Assembly (NCBI RefSeq): GCF_036227605.1
Contig: NZ_CP109487.1
Span: 7,067,501 to 7,131,500 of the forward strand
Reading direction: 5' to 3'
Source: Streptomyces sp. NBC_01439
GTDB taxonomy: Bacteria; Actinomycetota; Actinomycetes; Streptomycetales; Streptomycetaceae
DNA length: 64,000 nucleotides
Below the pieces are notes generated by a model. It did not search any database, was not told the origin of the DNA, and saw only the letters and a program-made list of their open reading frames with translations. Position numbers and translations under genes: made by a program. Shown piece by piece: positions 33,221 to 42,414 of the stretch (position 1 is its first letter; each line of letters opens with the position of its first letter).

Positions 33221-34672
33221 TCAGCGCGCGGCCAGTGCGAGGGCGTGGTCCAGTGCTTGGAGCAGCCGGCCCGTCGTCGCCCGGTCGCGCACCGCCAGTC
33301 GGAGCCAGGAGTGGTCCAGCCCCGGGAAGGTGTCCCCGCGGCGGACGGCGAAGCCGAGGGCGCGCAGCCGGGTGCGGACCTCGGCCCCGCCGGCCACCCG
33401 GATCAGGACGAACGGCCCCTCCGCCACCCCGACGGCCGTCACCTCGTCGAACTCCGCGAGCCCGGCCAGCAGGTGCGCCCGGTCCACCGCGATCCGCCGG
33501 GCCGCCTCCTCCGCCTCGGCGAGCGCCGCCGGAGCCACACAGGCCTCGGCCGCCACCAGCGCCGGGGTCGACACCGGCCACAACGGCTGCGCGGCCGCCA
33601 GCTTCGCGATCACCTCGGGCTCGGCCAGCACGTAGCCGATCCGCAGCCCCGCCAGCCCCCACGTCTTGGTCAGGCTCCGCAGCACCACCAGCCCGGGCAG
33701 GTCCATCCGTCCGGCCAGGGCCTCCCGCTCGCCCGGGACCGCGTCCATGAACGCCTCGTCCACGACCAGGATCCGGCCCGGCCGGGCCAGCGCGGAGAGG
33801 CTTCCCGCGGGGTGCAGCACGGACGTCGGGTTGGTCGGATTGCCGATCACCACCAGGTCCGCGTCCTCCGGCACGGCCGCCGGGTCCAGCCGGAAGCCGT
33901 CCGACGCCCGCAGCACCACGCGCTCGACCTGGTGCCCCGCGTCCCGCAGGGCCGCTTCCGGCTCGGTGAACTGCGGATGCACCACGACCGGCCGTTCGGC
34001 TCCCAGGGCCCGGGCGATCAGTACGAAGGCCTCCGCGGCCCCGGCCGTCAACAGCACCCGTTCGACCGGCAGCTCGTGCCGGGCCGCCACCGCCGCGCGG
34101 GCGCGCCGCCCGTCGGGATATGCGGCGAGGTCCCCGAGCGAGGCGGCGATCCGCTGCTTGAGCCAGTCCGGCGGGGTGTCCGCACGTACGTTGACCGCCA
34201 GGTCCACCAGCGCGGAGCCCGCGTCGATCACCTCGGCGTCCCCGTGGTGGCGCAGGTCGTGCGCGGCGGCCGTGGCCACGGCGCAGGTCGCCGAAACCGA
34301 CCGCCGCTTGGGCACGAGGAGTTCCCCGCCGCCCGCGAGGGCCGCGGCCTCCGCCACCGAGGGGGTTCCGGTGGCGGTGCGCGCCGCCTCCGAGGGGTGC
34401 GGCACGGCGATGGCGGCCAGCTGGTCGGCGGGGTAGCTCACCAAGGGCACGCCGAATCGTTCCGCCGCGCCCGTGATCCCGGCCTCGCCCGCCTTGGACT
34501 CCACCGTGGCCAGCGCCGTCACCGCCCCCACGGTCAGCCCGGCCCCGCGCAGCGTCTCCTCGACCAGGGCGCAGACCTCCGCGACGGAAACCCCCGCGCG
34601 TCCGCCGACACCGACCACCACCTGCGTCGCGTACTCGCCCACCGGGGGCCATCCCTCCGTAGTCACCGTCAC
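33221..34672 (-). CDS. cobC: Cobalamin biosynthesis fusion: CobE/CbiG C-terminal domain plus CobC-like aminotransferase
   Basis: 483 aa. Residues about 15-120 match the CobE/CbiG C-terminal domain (QVVVGVGGRAGVSVAEVCALVEETL, ATVESKAGEAGITGAAERFGVPLV, VPKRRSVSATCAVA). Residues about 140-483 are a fold-type I PLP enzyme like CobC/Rv2231c and CobD threonine-phosphate decarboxylases (LLTAGAAEAFVLIARAL, VVIGNPTNPTSVL, ILVVDEAFMDAVPGE and the PLP lysine in LRSLTKTWGLAGLRIGY). It should help make the aminopropanol side chain, with the CobE part acting in ring contraction or binding. The GTG start at 34672 has no good ribosome site. It is divergent from a ZIP transporter gene. Confidence 0.85.
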   Translation of the reverse strand: MTVTTEGWPPVGEYATQVVVGVGGRAGVSVAEVCALVEETLRGAGLTVGAVTALATVESKAGEAGITGAAERFGVPLVSYPADQLAAIAVPHPSEAARTATGTPSVAEAAALAGGGELLVPKRRSVSATCAVATAAAHDLRHHGDAEVIDAGSALVDLAVNVRADTPPDWLKQRIAASLGDLAAYPDGRRARAAVAARHELPVERVLLTAGAAEAFVLIARALGAERPVVVHPQFTEPEAALRDAGHQVERVVLRASDGFRLDPAAVPEDADLVVIGNPTNPTSVLHPAGSLSALARPGRILVVDEAFMDAVPGEREALAGRMDLPGLVVLRSLTKTWGLAGLRIGYVLAEPEVIAKLAAAQPLWPVSTPALVAAEACVAPAALAEAEEAARRIAVDRAHLLAGLAEFDEVTAVGVAEGPFVLIRVAGGAEVRTRLRALGFAVRRGDTFPGLDHSWLRLAVRDRATTGRLLQALDHALALAAR

Positions 34673-34789
34673 CGGCCCATCACCGGCCCGTCACCGGCAC
34701 ATGCCCGGCCGGTCGGCCGTCAACACTCCGCCACCCGCCACTCGCGCGCGGACGTGCGCTCGGGGCGAGGAGTCTGTATTCAGGGGCGC

Positions 34790-35515
34790 ATGGCCGTGAT
34801 CGTGGCGTTGGGCGCGTTCCTGATGACCCTGGCGGGCGGATGGGCGGCGCAGCGCGTCACCGACCGCCGCCACCTCGTGCTGGGCCTGGCCGGCGGGCTG
34901 ATGCTCGGCGTCGTGGGCCTCGACCTGCTCCCGGAGGCCCTCCACGCGGCGGGCGAGGAGGTGTTCGGCGTCCCGCTCGCCCTGCTGCTCTTCGTGGCCG
35001 GATTCCTGATCGCGCACGTCGTGGAACGGCTGCTGGCGGTTCGCCAGGCCGCGCACGGCGCCGAGGACGGCGCCCGCGTCCCCCAGGTCGGGCTCACCGC
35101 GGCCGCGGCCATGGTCGGCCACAGCCTCGCCGACGGGGTGGCCCTGGGTGCGGCCTTCCAGGTCGGCGGGGGGATGGGCGTGGCCGTGGCGCTGGCCGTC
35201 ATCACCCACGACTTCGCCGACGGGTTCAACACGTACACGCTCACCAGCCTCTACGGGAACGACCGCCGCAAGGCCCTGATGATGCTCTTCGCGGACGCCG
35301 TCGCCCCGGTCGTGGGCGCGGCGTCCACCTTGCTGTTCACCCTTCCGGAGGAACCCCTCGGCGCGTACCTCGGCTTCTTCGGAGGAGTCCTGCTGTACCT
35401 CGCGTCCGCCGAGATCCTGCCCGAAGCGCACCACAAGCACCCCGCCCTGTCCACGCTGATGTGCACGGTGGGCGGGGTGGCCGGGATCTGGCTGGTGGTG
35501 GGCATCGCGGACTGA
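34790..35515 (+). CDS. ZIP-family metal transporter
   Basis: 241 aa with about eight transmembrane helices. The ZIP signature histidines are in TAAAAMVGHSLADGVALGAAF (helix 4, HS...D...G) and AVITHDFADGFNTYTL (helix 5). The usual histidine-rich loop is short (RQAAHGAED). A late EILPEAHHKHP loop may bind metal. AGGGG stands before the ATG at 34790. It is embedded, on the opposite strand, in the B12 gene cluster, so cobalt or zinc import for that pathway is possible; the family normally carries zinc or iron. Confidence 0.88.
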   Translation: MAVIVALGAFLMTLAGGWAAQRVTDRRHLVLGLAGGLMLGVVGLDLLPEALHAAGEEVFGVPLALLLFVAGFLIAHVVERLLAVRQAAHGAEDGARVPQVGLTAAAAMVGHSLADGVALGAAFQVGGGMGVAVALAVITHDFADGFNTYTLTSLYGNDRRKALMMLFADAVAPVVGAASTLLFTLPEEPLGAYLGFFGGVLLYLASAEILPEAHHKHPALSTLMCTVGGVAGIWLVVGIAD

Positions 35516-35535
35516 GCGCCGGCCGGGGACGGAGG

Positions 35536-36978
35536 TCACGACCGTGCTGCCGCGGCTTCCGTGAAACGGCGCGCGACGGACGGCTCCGCCGCCCAGTGCG
35601 TGTGCAGGTAGCTGGCGTGCACACCCTGCTGCACGAAGCCCTCGACCCGGCGCTCCGGGTGGGTGAACCCCCAGGCCGGGGCCGTTCCGGCGCCCGGCTC
35701 GATCACCGTCCGGTGGAACTCGTGCCCGCGCAGCCGGGTCCCGGCCCGCGCGAGCGCGCTGTCGGACACCGCCACCGCCTCGCGGTAGCCGAGGGTGAGG
35801 CGCTCCGACATCCGCGCATCGGCGTCGAGCACCCCGCACATGGGCTTCCCGTCCAGCGACCGGCCGAGGTACAGCAGCCCGGCGCACTCGGCGGCGATCG
35901 GGCCGCCGGCCGCGGCGAAGGCGGCGACGGCCGCCCGCAGCGGTTCGTTGGCGGACAGCTCGGGCGCGTACACCTCCGGGAATCCGCCGCCGATCACCAG
36001 GCCGGTGGTGCCGGGCGGGAGCGCCTCGTCCCGGAGCGGGTCGAAGGTGACGACCTCCGCTCCGGCGGCGGTGAGCAGCTCCGTGTGCTCGGCGTAGGAG
36101 AAGGTGAAAGCGGCGCCGCCGGCGACGGCGACGACCGGTGCGGCGCCGCTGCCCGGGGCTCCGTCGAGGTCCGCGGGGGCGGCGCCGTTGCCGGCGGCGC
36201 AGCCCCCGGACTCCCGCGCCTCGATCGCCGGCGGGGCTTGACGGGGCGACCACGGCTCGCAGTGCAGCGGTGGGGCCGTGCGGGCCAGGGCCATCAGGGC
36301 GTCCAGGTCGCAGCCCGCGCGGACCTGCGCGGCCAGCGCCGCCACCGAGGCCAGCGCGTCGGTGTGCCGCTCGGCCACCGGGACCAGACCCAGGTGGCGC
36401 GAGGGAGTGGCCACCTGCGGAGCCCGCCGCAGGACACCGAGGACCGGCATCCCTGCCTCCTCCAGGGCCTCCCGCAGCATCACCTCGTGCCGGTCGGAGC
36501 CGACCTTGTTCAAGATCACGCCCCCCAGCCGCACCTGCGGGTCGAAGGACGCGAAGCCGTGCACCAGCGCCGCCACCGAACGCGACTGCGAGGAGGCGTC
36601 GACCACCAGCACCACCGGCGCCCGCAGCAACTTCGCGACCTGCGCCGTGGACGCCAGTTCGCCCCGCCCCGCGGCGCCGTCGTAGAGCCCCATGACGCCT
36701 TCGACGACGGCCAGGTCACACCCGACCGCCCCGTGTGCGAACAGCGGAGCGACCAGCTCCGGCCCGCACATGAAGGCGTCGAGGTTGCGCCCCGGCCGGC
36801 CGGTGGCCAGCGCGTGGTAGCCGGGGTCGATGTAGTCGGGCCCGGCCTTGTGCGGGGACACGGCGAGGCCGCGCTCCGAAAAGGCCGCCATCAGGCCCGT
36901 GGCCACGGTGGTCTTGCCGCTGCCCGAGGAGGGAGCGGCTATGACCAGCCGGGGCACGTTGAACGGGTACGAAGTCAC
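35536..36978 (-). CDS. cobB: (Hydrogeno)cobyrinic acid a,c-diamide synthase CobB, with an in-frame repeat in the linker
   Basis: 480 aa (GTG at 36978 overlapping the cobO stop; a GTG three bases earlier is also possible). It amidates side chains a and c of (hydrogeno)cobyrinic acid with glutamine and ATP. The N-terminal domain has the P-loop APSSGSGKTTVATGL and HKAGPDYIDP. The glutamine amidotransferase domain starts near residue 286 (VAVAGGAAFTFSYAEH) and has LVIGGGFPEVY, IAAECAGLLYL (catalytic Cys) and HEFHRTVIEP. Between the domains, residues about 246-281 are encoded by a repeat that also occurs intergenically at 39732-39794. Function should be kept, since the insert lies in the linker. 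Confidence 0.92.
   Translation of the reverse strand: MTSYPFNVPRLVIAAPSSGSGKTTVATGLMAAFSERGLAVSPHKAGPDYIDPGYHALATGRPGRNLDAFMCGPELVAPLFAHGAVGCDLAVVEGVMGLYDGAAGRGELASTAQVAKLLRAPVVLVVDASSQSRSVAALVHGFASFDPQVRLGGVILNKVGSDRHEVMLREALEEAGMPVLGVLRRAPQVATPSRHLGLVPVAERHTDALASVAALAAQVRAGCDLDALMALARTAPPLHCEPWSPRQAPPAIEARESGGCAAGNGAAPADLDGAPGSGAAPVVAVAGGAAFTFSYAEHTELLTAAGAEVVTFDPLRDEALPPGTTGLVIGGGFPEVYAPELSANEPLRAAVAAFAAAGGPIAAECAGLLYLGRSLDGKPMCGVLDADARMSERLTLGYREAVAVSDSALARAGTRLRGHEFHRTVIEPGAGTAPAWGFTHPERRVEGFVQQGVHASYLHTHWAAEPSVARRFTEAAAARS
36137..36241 (-). repeat. Repeat element inside cobB, in frame
   Basis: Two adjacent, diverged copies of the element found at 39732-39794: 36137-36163 starts with GTGCGGCGCCGCTGCC, and 36178-36241 ends with CGCGCCTCGATCGCCGGCGG followed by GGCTTGA. 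It is read without stop codons in the cobB frame and makes up the interdomain linker. Confidence 0.85.
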
Positions 36979-37574
36979 CACTCGATGCCCTTCTGGCCCT
37001 TCTGTCCCGTGTCCATCGGGTGCTTGACCTTGGTCATCTCGGTGACGAGGTCCGCGAACTCCACCAGCTTCTCCGGCGCGTTGCGGCCCGTGATCACCAC
37101 GTGCTGCGTGCCGGGACGGCCCCGCAGCACCTCGATGACCTCGTCGACGTCGATCCAGCCCCAGTGCATCGGGTAGGCGAACTCGTCGAGCACGTACAGC
37201 TTGTGCGTCTCGGCGGCCAGATCGCGCTTGACCTGCTCCCAGCCCTCCTTGGCCGCCTGCTCGTTGTCGAGCTGCGCGTCCCGCTGGACCCAGGACCAGC
37301 CCTCGCCCATCTTGTGCCAGACGACGGAGCCGCCCTCGCCGGAGGCGCCGAGCACCTTCAGCGCGTTCTCCTCGCCGACCTTCCACTTCGCCGACTTGAC
37401 GAACTGGAACACCCCGATCGGCCAGCCCTGGTTCCAGGCGCGCAGCGCCAGCCCGAAGGCCGCCGTGGACTTGCCCTTGCCGGGGCCGGTGTGGACGAAG
37501 ACCAGCGGACGGTTGCGGCGCTGGCGCGTCGTGAGCCCGTCGTCCGGAACGACGGACGGCTGTCCCTGAGGCAT
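36975..37574 (-). CDS. cobO: Cob(I)yrinic acid a,c-diamide adenosyltransferase
   Basis: 199 aa, CobO/BtuR family. The P-loop is FVHTGPGKGKSTAAFGLALRA (residues about 27-46), and the family regions GWPIGVFQFVKSAKW, DEFAYPMHWGWID and HVVITGRNAPEKLVEFADLVTEM are all present. It attaches the adenosyl ligand to the reduced corrinoid. Its start overlaps the chelatase-gene stop (TAATG) and its stop overlaps the cobB GTG, so the three genes are translationally coupled. Cytoplasmic; length standard. Confidence 0.96.
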   Translation of the reverse strand: MPQGQPSVVPDDGLTTRQRRNRPLVFVHTGPGKGKSTAAFGLALRAWNQGWPIGVFQFVKSAKWKVGEENALKVLGASGEGGSVVWHKMGEGWSWVQRDAQLDNEQAAKEGWEQVKRDLAAETHKLYVLDEFAYPMHWGWIDVDEVIEVLRGRPGTQHVVITGRNAPEKLVEFADLVTEMTKVKHPMDTGQKGQKGIEW

Positions 37575-39694
37575 TACGCGGCCCTCCTGTTGCTGCTGTG
37601 GGGTGAAGCGGTGGACGTCACCGCGGTACGTACGTTCTTCACGAGCCCGGCCAGCGAGTCGGCCCGCAGCCCGTCGAGCGTGACGGCGGGCCCGCCGAGG
37701 TCGCGGGCCAGTACGCCGGCCAGTCCCAGCCGGACCGGCCCGGACTCGCAGTCCACGACCACCGAGGCGACGCCCCCGGCCTGCAGCAGCCGCGCGCTGT
37801 GCCCCGCGAGCTCCCGCGGGCTGCTGTCCGTACGGCCCCCGGCGTTCCCGGCCGAGGTGGCCCGCCCGTCGGTGACGACCACGAGCAGCGGCCGGCGCGA
37901 GGGATCCCGCAGCCGCTCGATCCGCAGCACCTCGTGGGCCTTCAGCAGCCCGGCCGCCAGCGGGGTGCGGCCGCCCGTCGGCAGCTGCTCCAGCCGGGCC
38001 GCAGCCGCGTCCACCGAGGAGGTCGGCGGCAGGGCCAGGTCGGCCGTGGACCCCCGGAAGGTGATCAGACCGACCTTGTCCCGGCGCTGGTAGGCGTCCA
38101 GGAGCAGGGACAACACGGCGCCCTTGACCGCGCTCATGCGCTGCCGGGCGGCCATGGAGCCGGAGGCGTCGACGACGAAGAGGACGAGGTTGCCCTCGCG
38201 CCCCTCCCGCGCGGCCTGGCGCAGATCGTCCTTGCGGATCACGAGGCCGCGCCCGTCGCGCCCGCGCGCCTTCTGGTGCGGGGCGGCGGCCTGGATGGTG
38301 GCGGTCAGGTGCAGTTTCGTCAGGTGTCCGCGCGGGCGCTGGGCGCCGGTGGTACGGCCGTGGGAGGTACGGGCGCGGGAACGGCGGCCCGACGCGCCCT
38401 CGCCGAGGCCGGGCACGCTGAGCATCTTGGTCCGGAACGGCTCGGCGGCACCTACCGCGGCCTGCTCGGGCCCGGTGCCCTCCTGGGCGGCGGGCTGCGG
38501 GGCCTCCGGGGCTTCCGCCGGCGCCTCGCCGCTTTCGGGGGTCTCGGGGGCCTCGACCGAGGGACCCGGGTCCTGGGGTCCGCCGTCCTGCGGGGGCGTG
38601 CCGCCCGGGCCGCCGTCGGGTCCGCCGTCCCCGGGCCCGTCGTCGTCGGGGCCCTCGGGCTCCGGCTCGGGCTCCGGCTCCTCGTCGGGGAACCCGTCCA
38701 GGATCCGGTCGAGCAGGTCCTCGTCCAGTCCCGGCGCGTCGAACGGGTTGCGGCGGCGCCGGTGGGGGAGCGCCAGCAGGGCGGCCTGCCGGACGTCCTC
38801 CTTGCGCACGTCGGTCCGCCCGGCCCAGGCGGCCAGCGCGGTCGCGGTCCGGGCCATCACGATGTCGGCACGCATCCCGTCGACCTCGAACCCGGCGCAG
38901 GTCGCCGCGATCTGCAGGAGCGCGGTGTCGCCGAGCGAGACCTTCGGGAGCAGCGCCCGCGCGGCCACCACCCGGGCGCGGACCTCGTGCTCCTCCCCGG
39001 CCCAGCGGTTCGCGAAGCCCGCCGGGTCGTCCTCGTAGGCGAGCCGGCGCCGGACCACCTCGACGCGCTGGGCGGGCTCGCGGGAGGCGGCCACCTCGAC
39101 GGTGAGTCCGAACCGGTCGAGGAGCTGCGGCCGCAGCTCGCCCTCCTCCGGGTTCATCGTGCCGACGAGCAGGAAGCGGGCGGCGTGCCGGACGGAGACG
39201 CCCTCGCGCTCCACGTACGAGGCGCCCATCGCGGCGGCGTCCAGCAGCACGTCCACCAAGTGGTCGTGGAGGAGGTTCACTTCGTCGACGTAGAGGATCC
39301 CGCGATGCGCGTCGGCCAGCAGGCCGGGCTCGAAGGCCTTCACCCCCTCGGCGAGGGCGCGTTCGATGTCCAGAGCACCGACCAGCCGGTCTTCGGAGGC
39401 GCCGACGGGCAGCTCCACCATGCGCGCGGGCCGCAGGGCGCCGGGCCCGGACTCGTGCGGGCCGTCCGGGCACGACGGGTCGGGCGCGGCCGGCGCGCAG
39501 GAGAACCGGCAGCCGGGAACGACGTCGACCTGCGGCAGCAGCGCCGACAGCGCGCGCACGGCGGTGGACTTGGCGGTCCCCTTCTCGCCGCGCACGAGCA
39601 CCCCGCCGACCGCCGGGCTCACGGCGTTGAGGAGCAGGGCCAGGCGCAGGTCGCCCTGGCCCACCACCGCCGTGAAGGGGAAGGGGATGCTCAT
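37574..39694 (-). CDS. Fused ChlI/ChlD-type magnesium- or cobalt-chelatase subunit (AAA+ and VWA domains)
   Basis: 706 aa. The N-terminal AAA+ domain (about residues 1-340) has VRGEKGTAKSTAVRAL (Walker A), GILYVDEVNLLHDHLVDVLLDAAA (Walker B) and LLVGTMNPEEGELRPQLLDRFGL. A Pro/Glu/Gly-rich acidic linker (about 340-440) precedes a VWA domain with the MIDAS motif DASGSMAARQRMSAVKGAVLSLL (about 520), then TGGRTPLAAGL and VTDGRATS. Position next to cobO and cobB suggests cobaltochelatase support with CobN, although cobN itself is not in this window. A BchI/BchD role in chlorophyll is excluded by context. Confidence 0.92.
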   Translation of the reverse strand: MSIPFPFTAVVGQGDLRLALLLNAVSPAVGGVLVRGEKGTAKSTAVRALSALLPQVDVVPGCRFSCAPAAPDPSCPDGPHESGPGALRPARMVELPVGASEDRLVGALDIERALAEGVKAFEPGLLADAHRGILYVDEVNLLHDHLVDVLLDAAAMGASYVEREGVSVRHAARFLLVGTMNPEEGELRPQLLDRFGLTVEVAASREPAQRVEVVRRRLAYEDDPAGFANRWAGEEHEVRARVVAARALLPKVSLGDTALLQIAATCAGFEVDGMRADIVMARTATALAAWAGRTDVRKEDVRQAALLALPHRRRRNPFDAPGLDEDLLDRILDGFPDEEPEPEPEPEGPDDDGPGDGGPDGGPGGTPPQDGGPQDPGPSVEAPETPESGEAPAEAPEAPQPAAQEGTGPEQAAVGAAEPFRTKMLSVPGLGEGASGRRSRARTSHGRTTGAQRPRGHLTKLHLTATIQAAAPHQKARGRDGRGLVIRKDDLRQAAREGREGNLVLFVVDASGSMAARQRMSAVKGAVLSLLLDAYQRRDKVGLITFRGSTADLALPPTSSVDAAAARLEQLPTGGRTPLAAGLLKAHEVLRIERLRDPSRRPLLVVVTDGRATSAGNAGGRTDSSPRELAGHSARLLQAGGVASVVVDCESGPVRLGLAGVLARDLGGPAVTLDGLRADSLAGLVKNVRTAVTSTASPHSSNRRAA

Positions 39695-39731
39695 GTGTTG
39701 CTCACTCCTTGGAAGGTGAGGACCGTTGCCG

Positions 39732-39794
39732 GGTGCGGCGCCGCTGCCGGGGCTCCGCCCCGGACCCCGCGCCTCAATCGCCGGCGGGGCTTGA
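39732..39794. repeat. Intergenic repeat element related to the cobB insert
   Basis: 63-bp GC-rich element between cobQ and the chelatase gene, containing GGGGCTCCGCCCCGGACCCC and CGCGCCTCAATCGCCGGCGG. It can fold into a strong hairpin. Similar sequences are, to my knowledge, scattered between genes of many streptomycetes; a related copy lies within cobB here. The rest of the 208-bp gap holds no gene. Confidence 0.75.
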
Positions 39795-39902
39795 TTCGGC
39801 TGGTGCCGTGCGCCCGGTGCGGTGGGAATGCGCGGGTCTGGGCGGAGCCCCGTTCCGGGAAGGGACGGGGCGGGGGAGAGCCCCGCAGGGCCCGGGCGCC
39901 CG

Positions 39903-41423
39903 TCACGGCGCGCCCGGCGGGAGGAAGGGGAGTCCTGCCGGGGCGCCGCCCTCGATCAGCCGAAGCAGCGCAACGGTGTCCGCGTGCTGCTCGATCAGGT
40001 CGCCCAGCAGGTCCAGCTGCTCCTCCCGCAGCGCGGCGAACGAGGTGTCCGGCGCCGGGACGAAACGGCGGCCGGCGGCCGCGGCCACCTCCCGCAGGAA
40101 CGCCCGGCGGAAGCCGTCCGACTCCAGCGAGCCGTGCCAGTGGGTGCCCCACACCGACCCGACCCGGCAGCCGTCCAGGAAGGCCTCGCCGCCCAGCACC
40201 TCGGCCACGCCGTGGTGGATCTCGTAGCCCGCGACCTCCTCGCCCAGCGCCGAGCCCACGGGGCGGGCCAGGGTCTTCTCCCGCTCGAAGCGGACCCGTA
40301 CGGGGAGCAGGCCGAGGCCGTCGACCTCGCCCGCCTTCGATTCGACCTCGTCCGAGATCCGCTCGCCCAGCGCCTGGAACCCGCCGCAGATGCCCAGCAC
40401 CGGCCGCCCCTCGGCGGCCCGCCGCAGCAGCGCGTCCGCGAGCCCGCGCTCGCGCAGCCACTGGAGGGCCTTCACCGTGCCCCGGGTGCCGGGTACGACG
40501 ACCAGGTCCGCGTCGGCCAGTTCCTCGGCCCGGTCCACGAACCGCACGACGACCCCCGGCTCCGCCGCGAGCGCGTCGACGTCCGTGAAGTTCGACATCA
40601 GCGGCACCGCGCACACGGCGACCCGCAGCACGTCCTCGCCCACCGGGGGCGCGACCACGGACTCGCGCACCGCTCCGCGCAGGGAGACCCGCAGGCCGTC
40701 CTCCTCGTCGATGCCCAGGCCGTGCTGGAACGGCAGCACCCCGTACGTGGCCCGGCCCGTCAGGCCGCGGAGCATCTCCATGCCGGGCTCCAGCAGCGAC
40801 ACGTCGCCGCGGAACTTGTTGACCACGTAGCCGGCGATCAAGGACTGGTCCTCGGGGGAGAGCAGCGCCGTCGTCCCGAAGAAGGACGCGAAGACGCCGC
40901 CGCGGTCGATGTCCCCGACCACGACCACCGGGAACCGCGCGGCCCGCGCGATCCCCATGTTCACGATGTCGGTCCGGCGCAGGTTGATCTCGGCCGGGCT
41001 TCCCGCCCCCTCGCAGATCACGGCGTCATACGTGCCCCGCAACTGCTCCAGGCAGTCCGTGACGATGCCGAGCAGCTGCTCCTGGCGCCCGCCGTGGTAG
41101 CCGCGGGCGCTCATCTCGCCCACCGGCTTGCCCAGCAGCACCACTTGACTGCTGCGGTCGCTGCCCGGCTTGAGCAGCACCGGGTTCATCAGTGCCGTCG
41201 GCTCCACGCGGGCCGCCTGGGCCTGCATCGCCTGGGCGCGCCCGATCTCGGCGCCCTCCAGCGTCACGAAGGAGTTCAGCGACATGTTCTGCGCCTTGAA
41301 GGGCGCGACCTTCACGCCCTGTCTGGCCAGCCAGCGGCAGATGCCCGCCGTGACCACGCTCTTGCCCGCGTCCGACGTGGTGCCCGCGACCAGCAGACCG
41401 CCGCCGCGCTTCGCGCCGCTCAT
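39903..41423 (-). CDS. cobQ: Cobyric acid synthase CobQ/CbiP
   Basis: 506 aa. It amidates four side chains of adenosylcobyrinic acid a,c-diamide with glutamine. The P-loop-like [23 protein letters not shown] and [15 protein letters not shown] regions start the protein; [15 protein letters not shown] and [15 protein letters not shown] follow. The glutamine amidotransferase domain has [29 protein letters not shown] (catalytic Cys) and [12 protein letters not shown], with [18 protein letters not shown] near the end. The ATG at 41423 overlaps the cobD stop (ATGA). The transcript is probably led by the cobalamin riboswitch. Confidence 0.95.
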   Translation of the reverse strand: MSGAKRGGGLLVAGTTSDAGKSVVTAGICRWLARQGVKVAPFKAQNMSLNSFVTLEGAEIGRAQAMQAQAARVEPTALMNPVLLKPGSDRSSQVVLLGKPVGEMSARGYHGGRQEQLLGIVTDCLEQLRGTYDAVICEGAGSPAEINLRRTDIVNMGIARAARFPVVVVGDIDRGGVFASFFGTTALLSPEDQSLIAGYVVNKFRGDVSLLEPGMEMLRGLTGRATYGVLPFQHGLGIDEEDGLRVSLRGAVRESVVAPPVGEDVLRVAVCAVPLMSNFTDVDALAAEPGVVVRFVDRAEELADADLVVVPGTRGTVKALQWLRERGLADALLRRAAEGRPVLGICGGFQALGERISDEVESKAGEVDGLGLLPVRVRFEREKTLARPVGSALGEEVAGYEIHHGVAEVLGGEAFLDGCRVGSVWGTHWHGSLESDGFRRAFLREVAAAAGRRFVPAPDTSFAALREEQLDLLGDLIEQHADTVALLRLIEGGAPAGLPFLPPGAP

Positions 41424-42376
41424 GCGCGTCCCCCTCGTACTCGTGTCACGAGCAGCCGGGCGGCCACGCAGGCGCCGAGGGCCAGCCAGGTCACCTGCCG
41501 CGACAGCCGTACCGCACGCTCGATGTCCGCGACCTCCACCGGCCGCCCCGCCCCGCCGTTCAGTACGGCCCGGTGCTCGACCCGGCCGCCGTACGCGAGG
41601 GTGCCGCCCAGTCTGACGCCCAGCGCCCCGGCGAAGGAGGCCTCGACGGGTCCAGCGTTCGGGCTCGGGTGCGCGGCGGCGTCCGCGCGCCAGGCCCGTA
41701 CGGCGCCCCGCCGGTCGGGGCCGGCCAGTACGGCGGCGACCGCCGTCAGCCGGGCTCCCGGCCAGCCGGCCAGGTCGTCGAGCCGGGCGGAGGCCCAGCC
41801 GTAGCGCAGGTAGCGGGGGGACTTGTGGCCGACCATCGCGTCCAGGGTGTTCACGGCGCGGAAGGCCAGCAGTCCGGGGACTCCGGCGACGGCGCCCCAC
41901 ACGAGGGCGCCGACCACCGCGTCGGAGGTGTTCTCGGCGACGGACTCCACGACGGCGCGGGCCATCTGCTGCCCGTCCAGGGCCTGCGGGTCGCGTCCGC
42001 ACAGGTGGGGCAGCCGCTCCCGGGCCACCTCGGCGTCCCCGGCGGCGAGCGCGCCGCCGATGGCGCGGGCCTCCCGGCCCAGGGAGGTGCCGCCCACGAC
42101 GGCCCAGGTGGCGGCGGCGGTCAGGGCGATACGGGCGGCCGCGGGCCGGGAGCGCACGGCTCGGGCGCCCAGCACTCCGACGGCGGCCGCGCCCCCGGCG
42201 CACACCAGGGTGTGCAGGAGGCCCCGGGCGCGGTCGTCGCGCCACAGGGAGCGTTCGACGGCGGTGGCGGCCCGTCCGAAGGCGGCCACGGGGTGCCCTC
42301 GGCGCGGATCCCCGAGGATCCGGTCGCCGATCAGGCCCGCCGTGGCGCCGTACGCAAAGACGCGATCGGCACGCAT
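41420..42376 (-). CDS. cobD: Adenosylcobinamide-phosphate synthase CobD/CbiB
   Basis: 318 aa membrane protein that joins the aminopropanol (phosphate) arm to adenosylcobyric acid. The start at 42376 gives the family N-terminus [29 protein letters not shown]. Later motifs are [48 protein letters not shown] and [27 protein letters not shown], both diagnostic. About four membrane helices are visible. A cobalamin riboswitch lies directly upstream, so expression should fall when B12 is abundant. cobQ is coupled downstream. Confidence 0.95.
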   Translation of the reverse strand: MRADRVFAYGATAGLIGDRILGDPRRGHPVAAFGRAATAVERSLWRDDRARGLLHTLVCAGGAAAVGVLGARAVRSRPAAARIALTAAATWAVVGGTSLGREARAIGGALAAGDAEVARERLPHLCGRDPQALDGQQMARAVVESVAENTSDAVVGALVWGAVAGVPGLLAFRAVNTLDAMVGHKSPRYLRYGWASARLDDLAGWPGARLTAVAAVLAGPDRRGAVRAWRADAAAHPSPNAGPVEASFAGALGVRLGGTLAYGGRVEHRAVLNGGAGRPVEVADIERAVRLSRQVTWLALGACVAARLLVTRVRGGRA

Positions 42377-42414
42377 GGTGGCAGGTATGTCCTCACTCAG
42401 GGTCCGCGCCCTGG

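Noticed and set aside
36975..39473. An 832-codon reading frame that would extend CobO far upstream
   Set aside because: The upstream part is the chelatase gene read in another frame, and is Arg/Pro-rich. The CobO ATG at 37574 overlaps the chelatase stop and gives the normal length.
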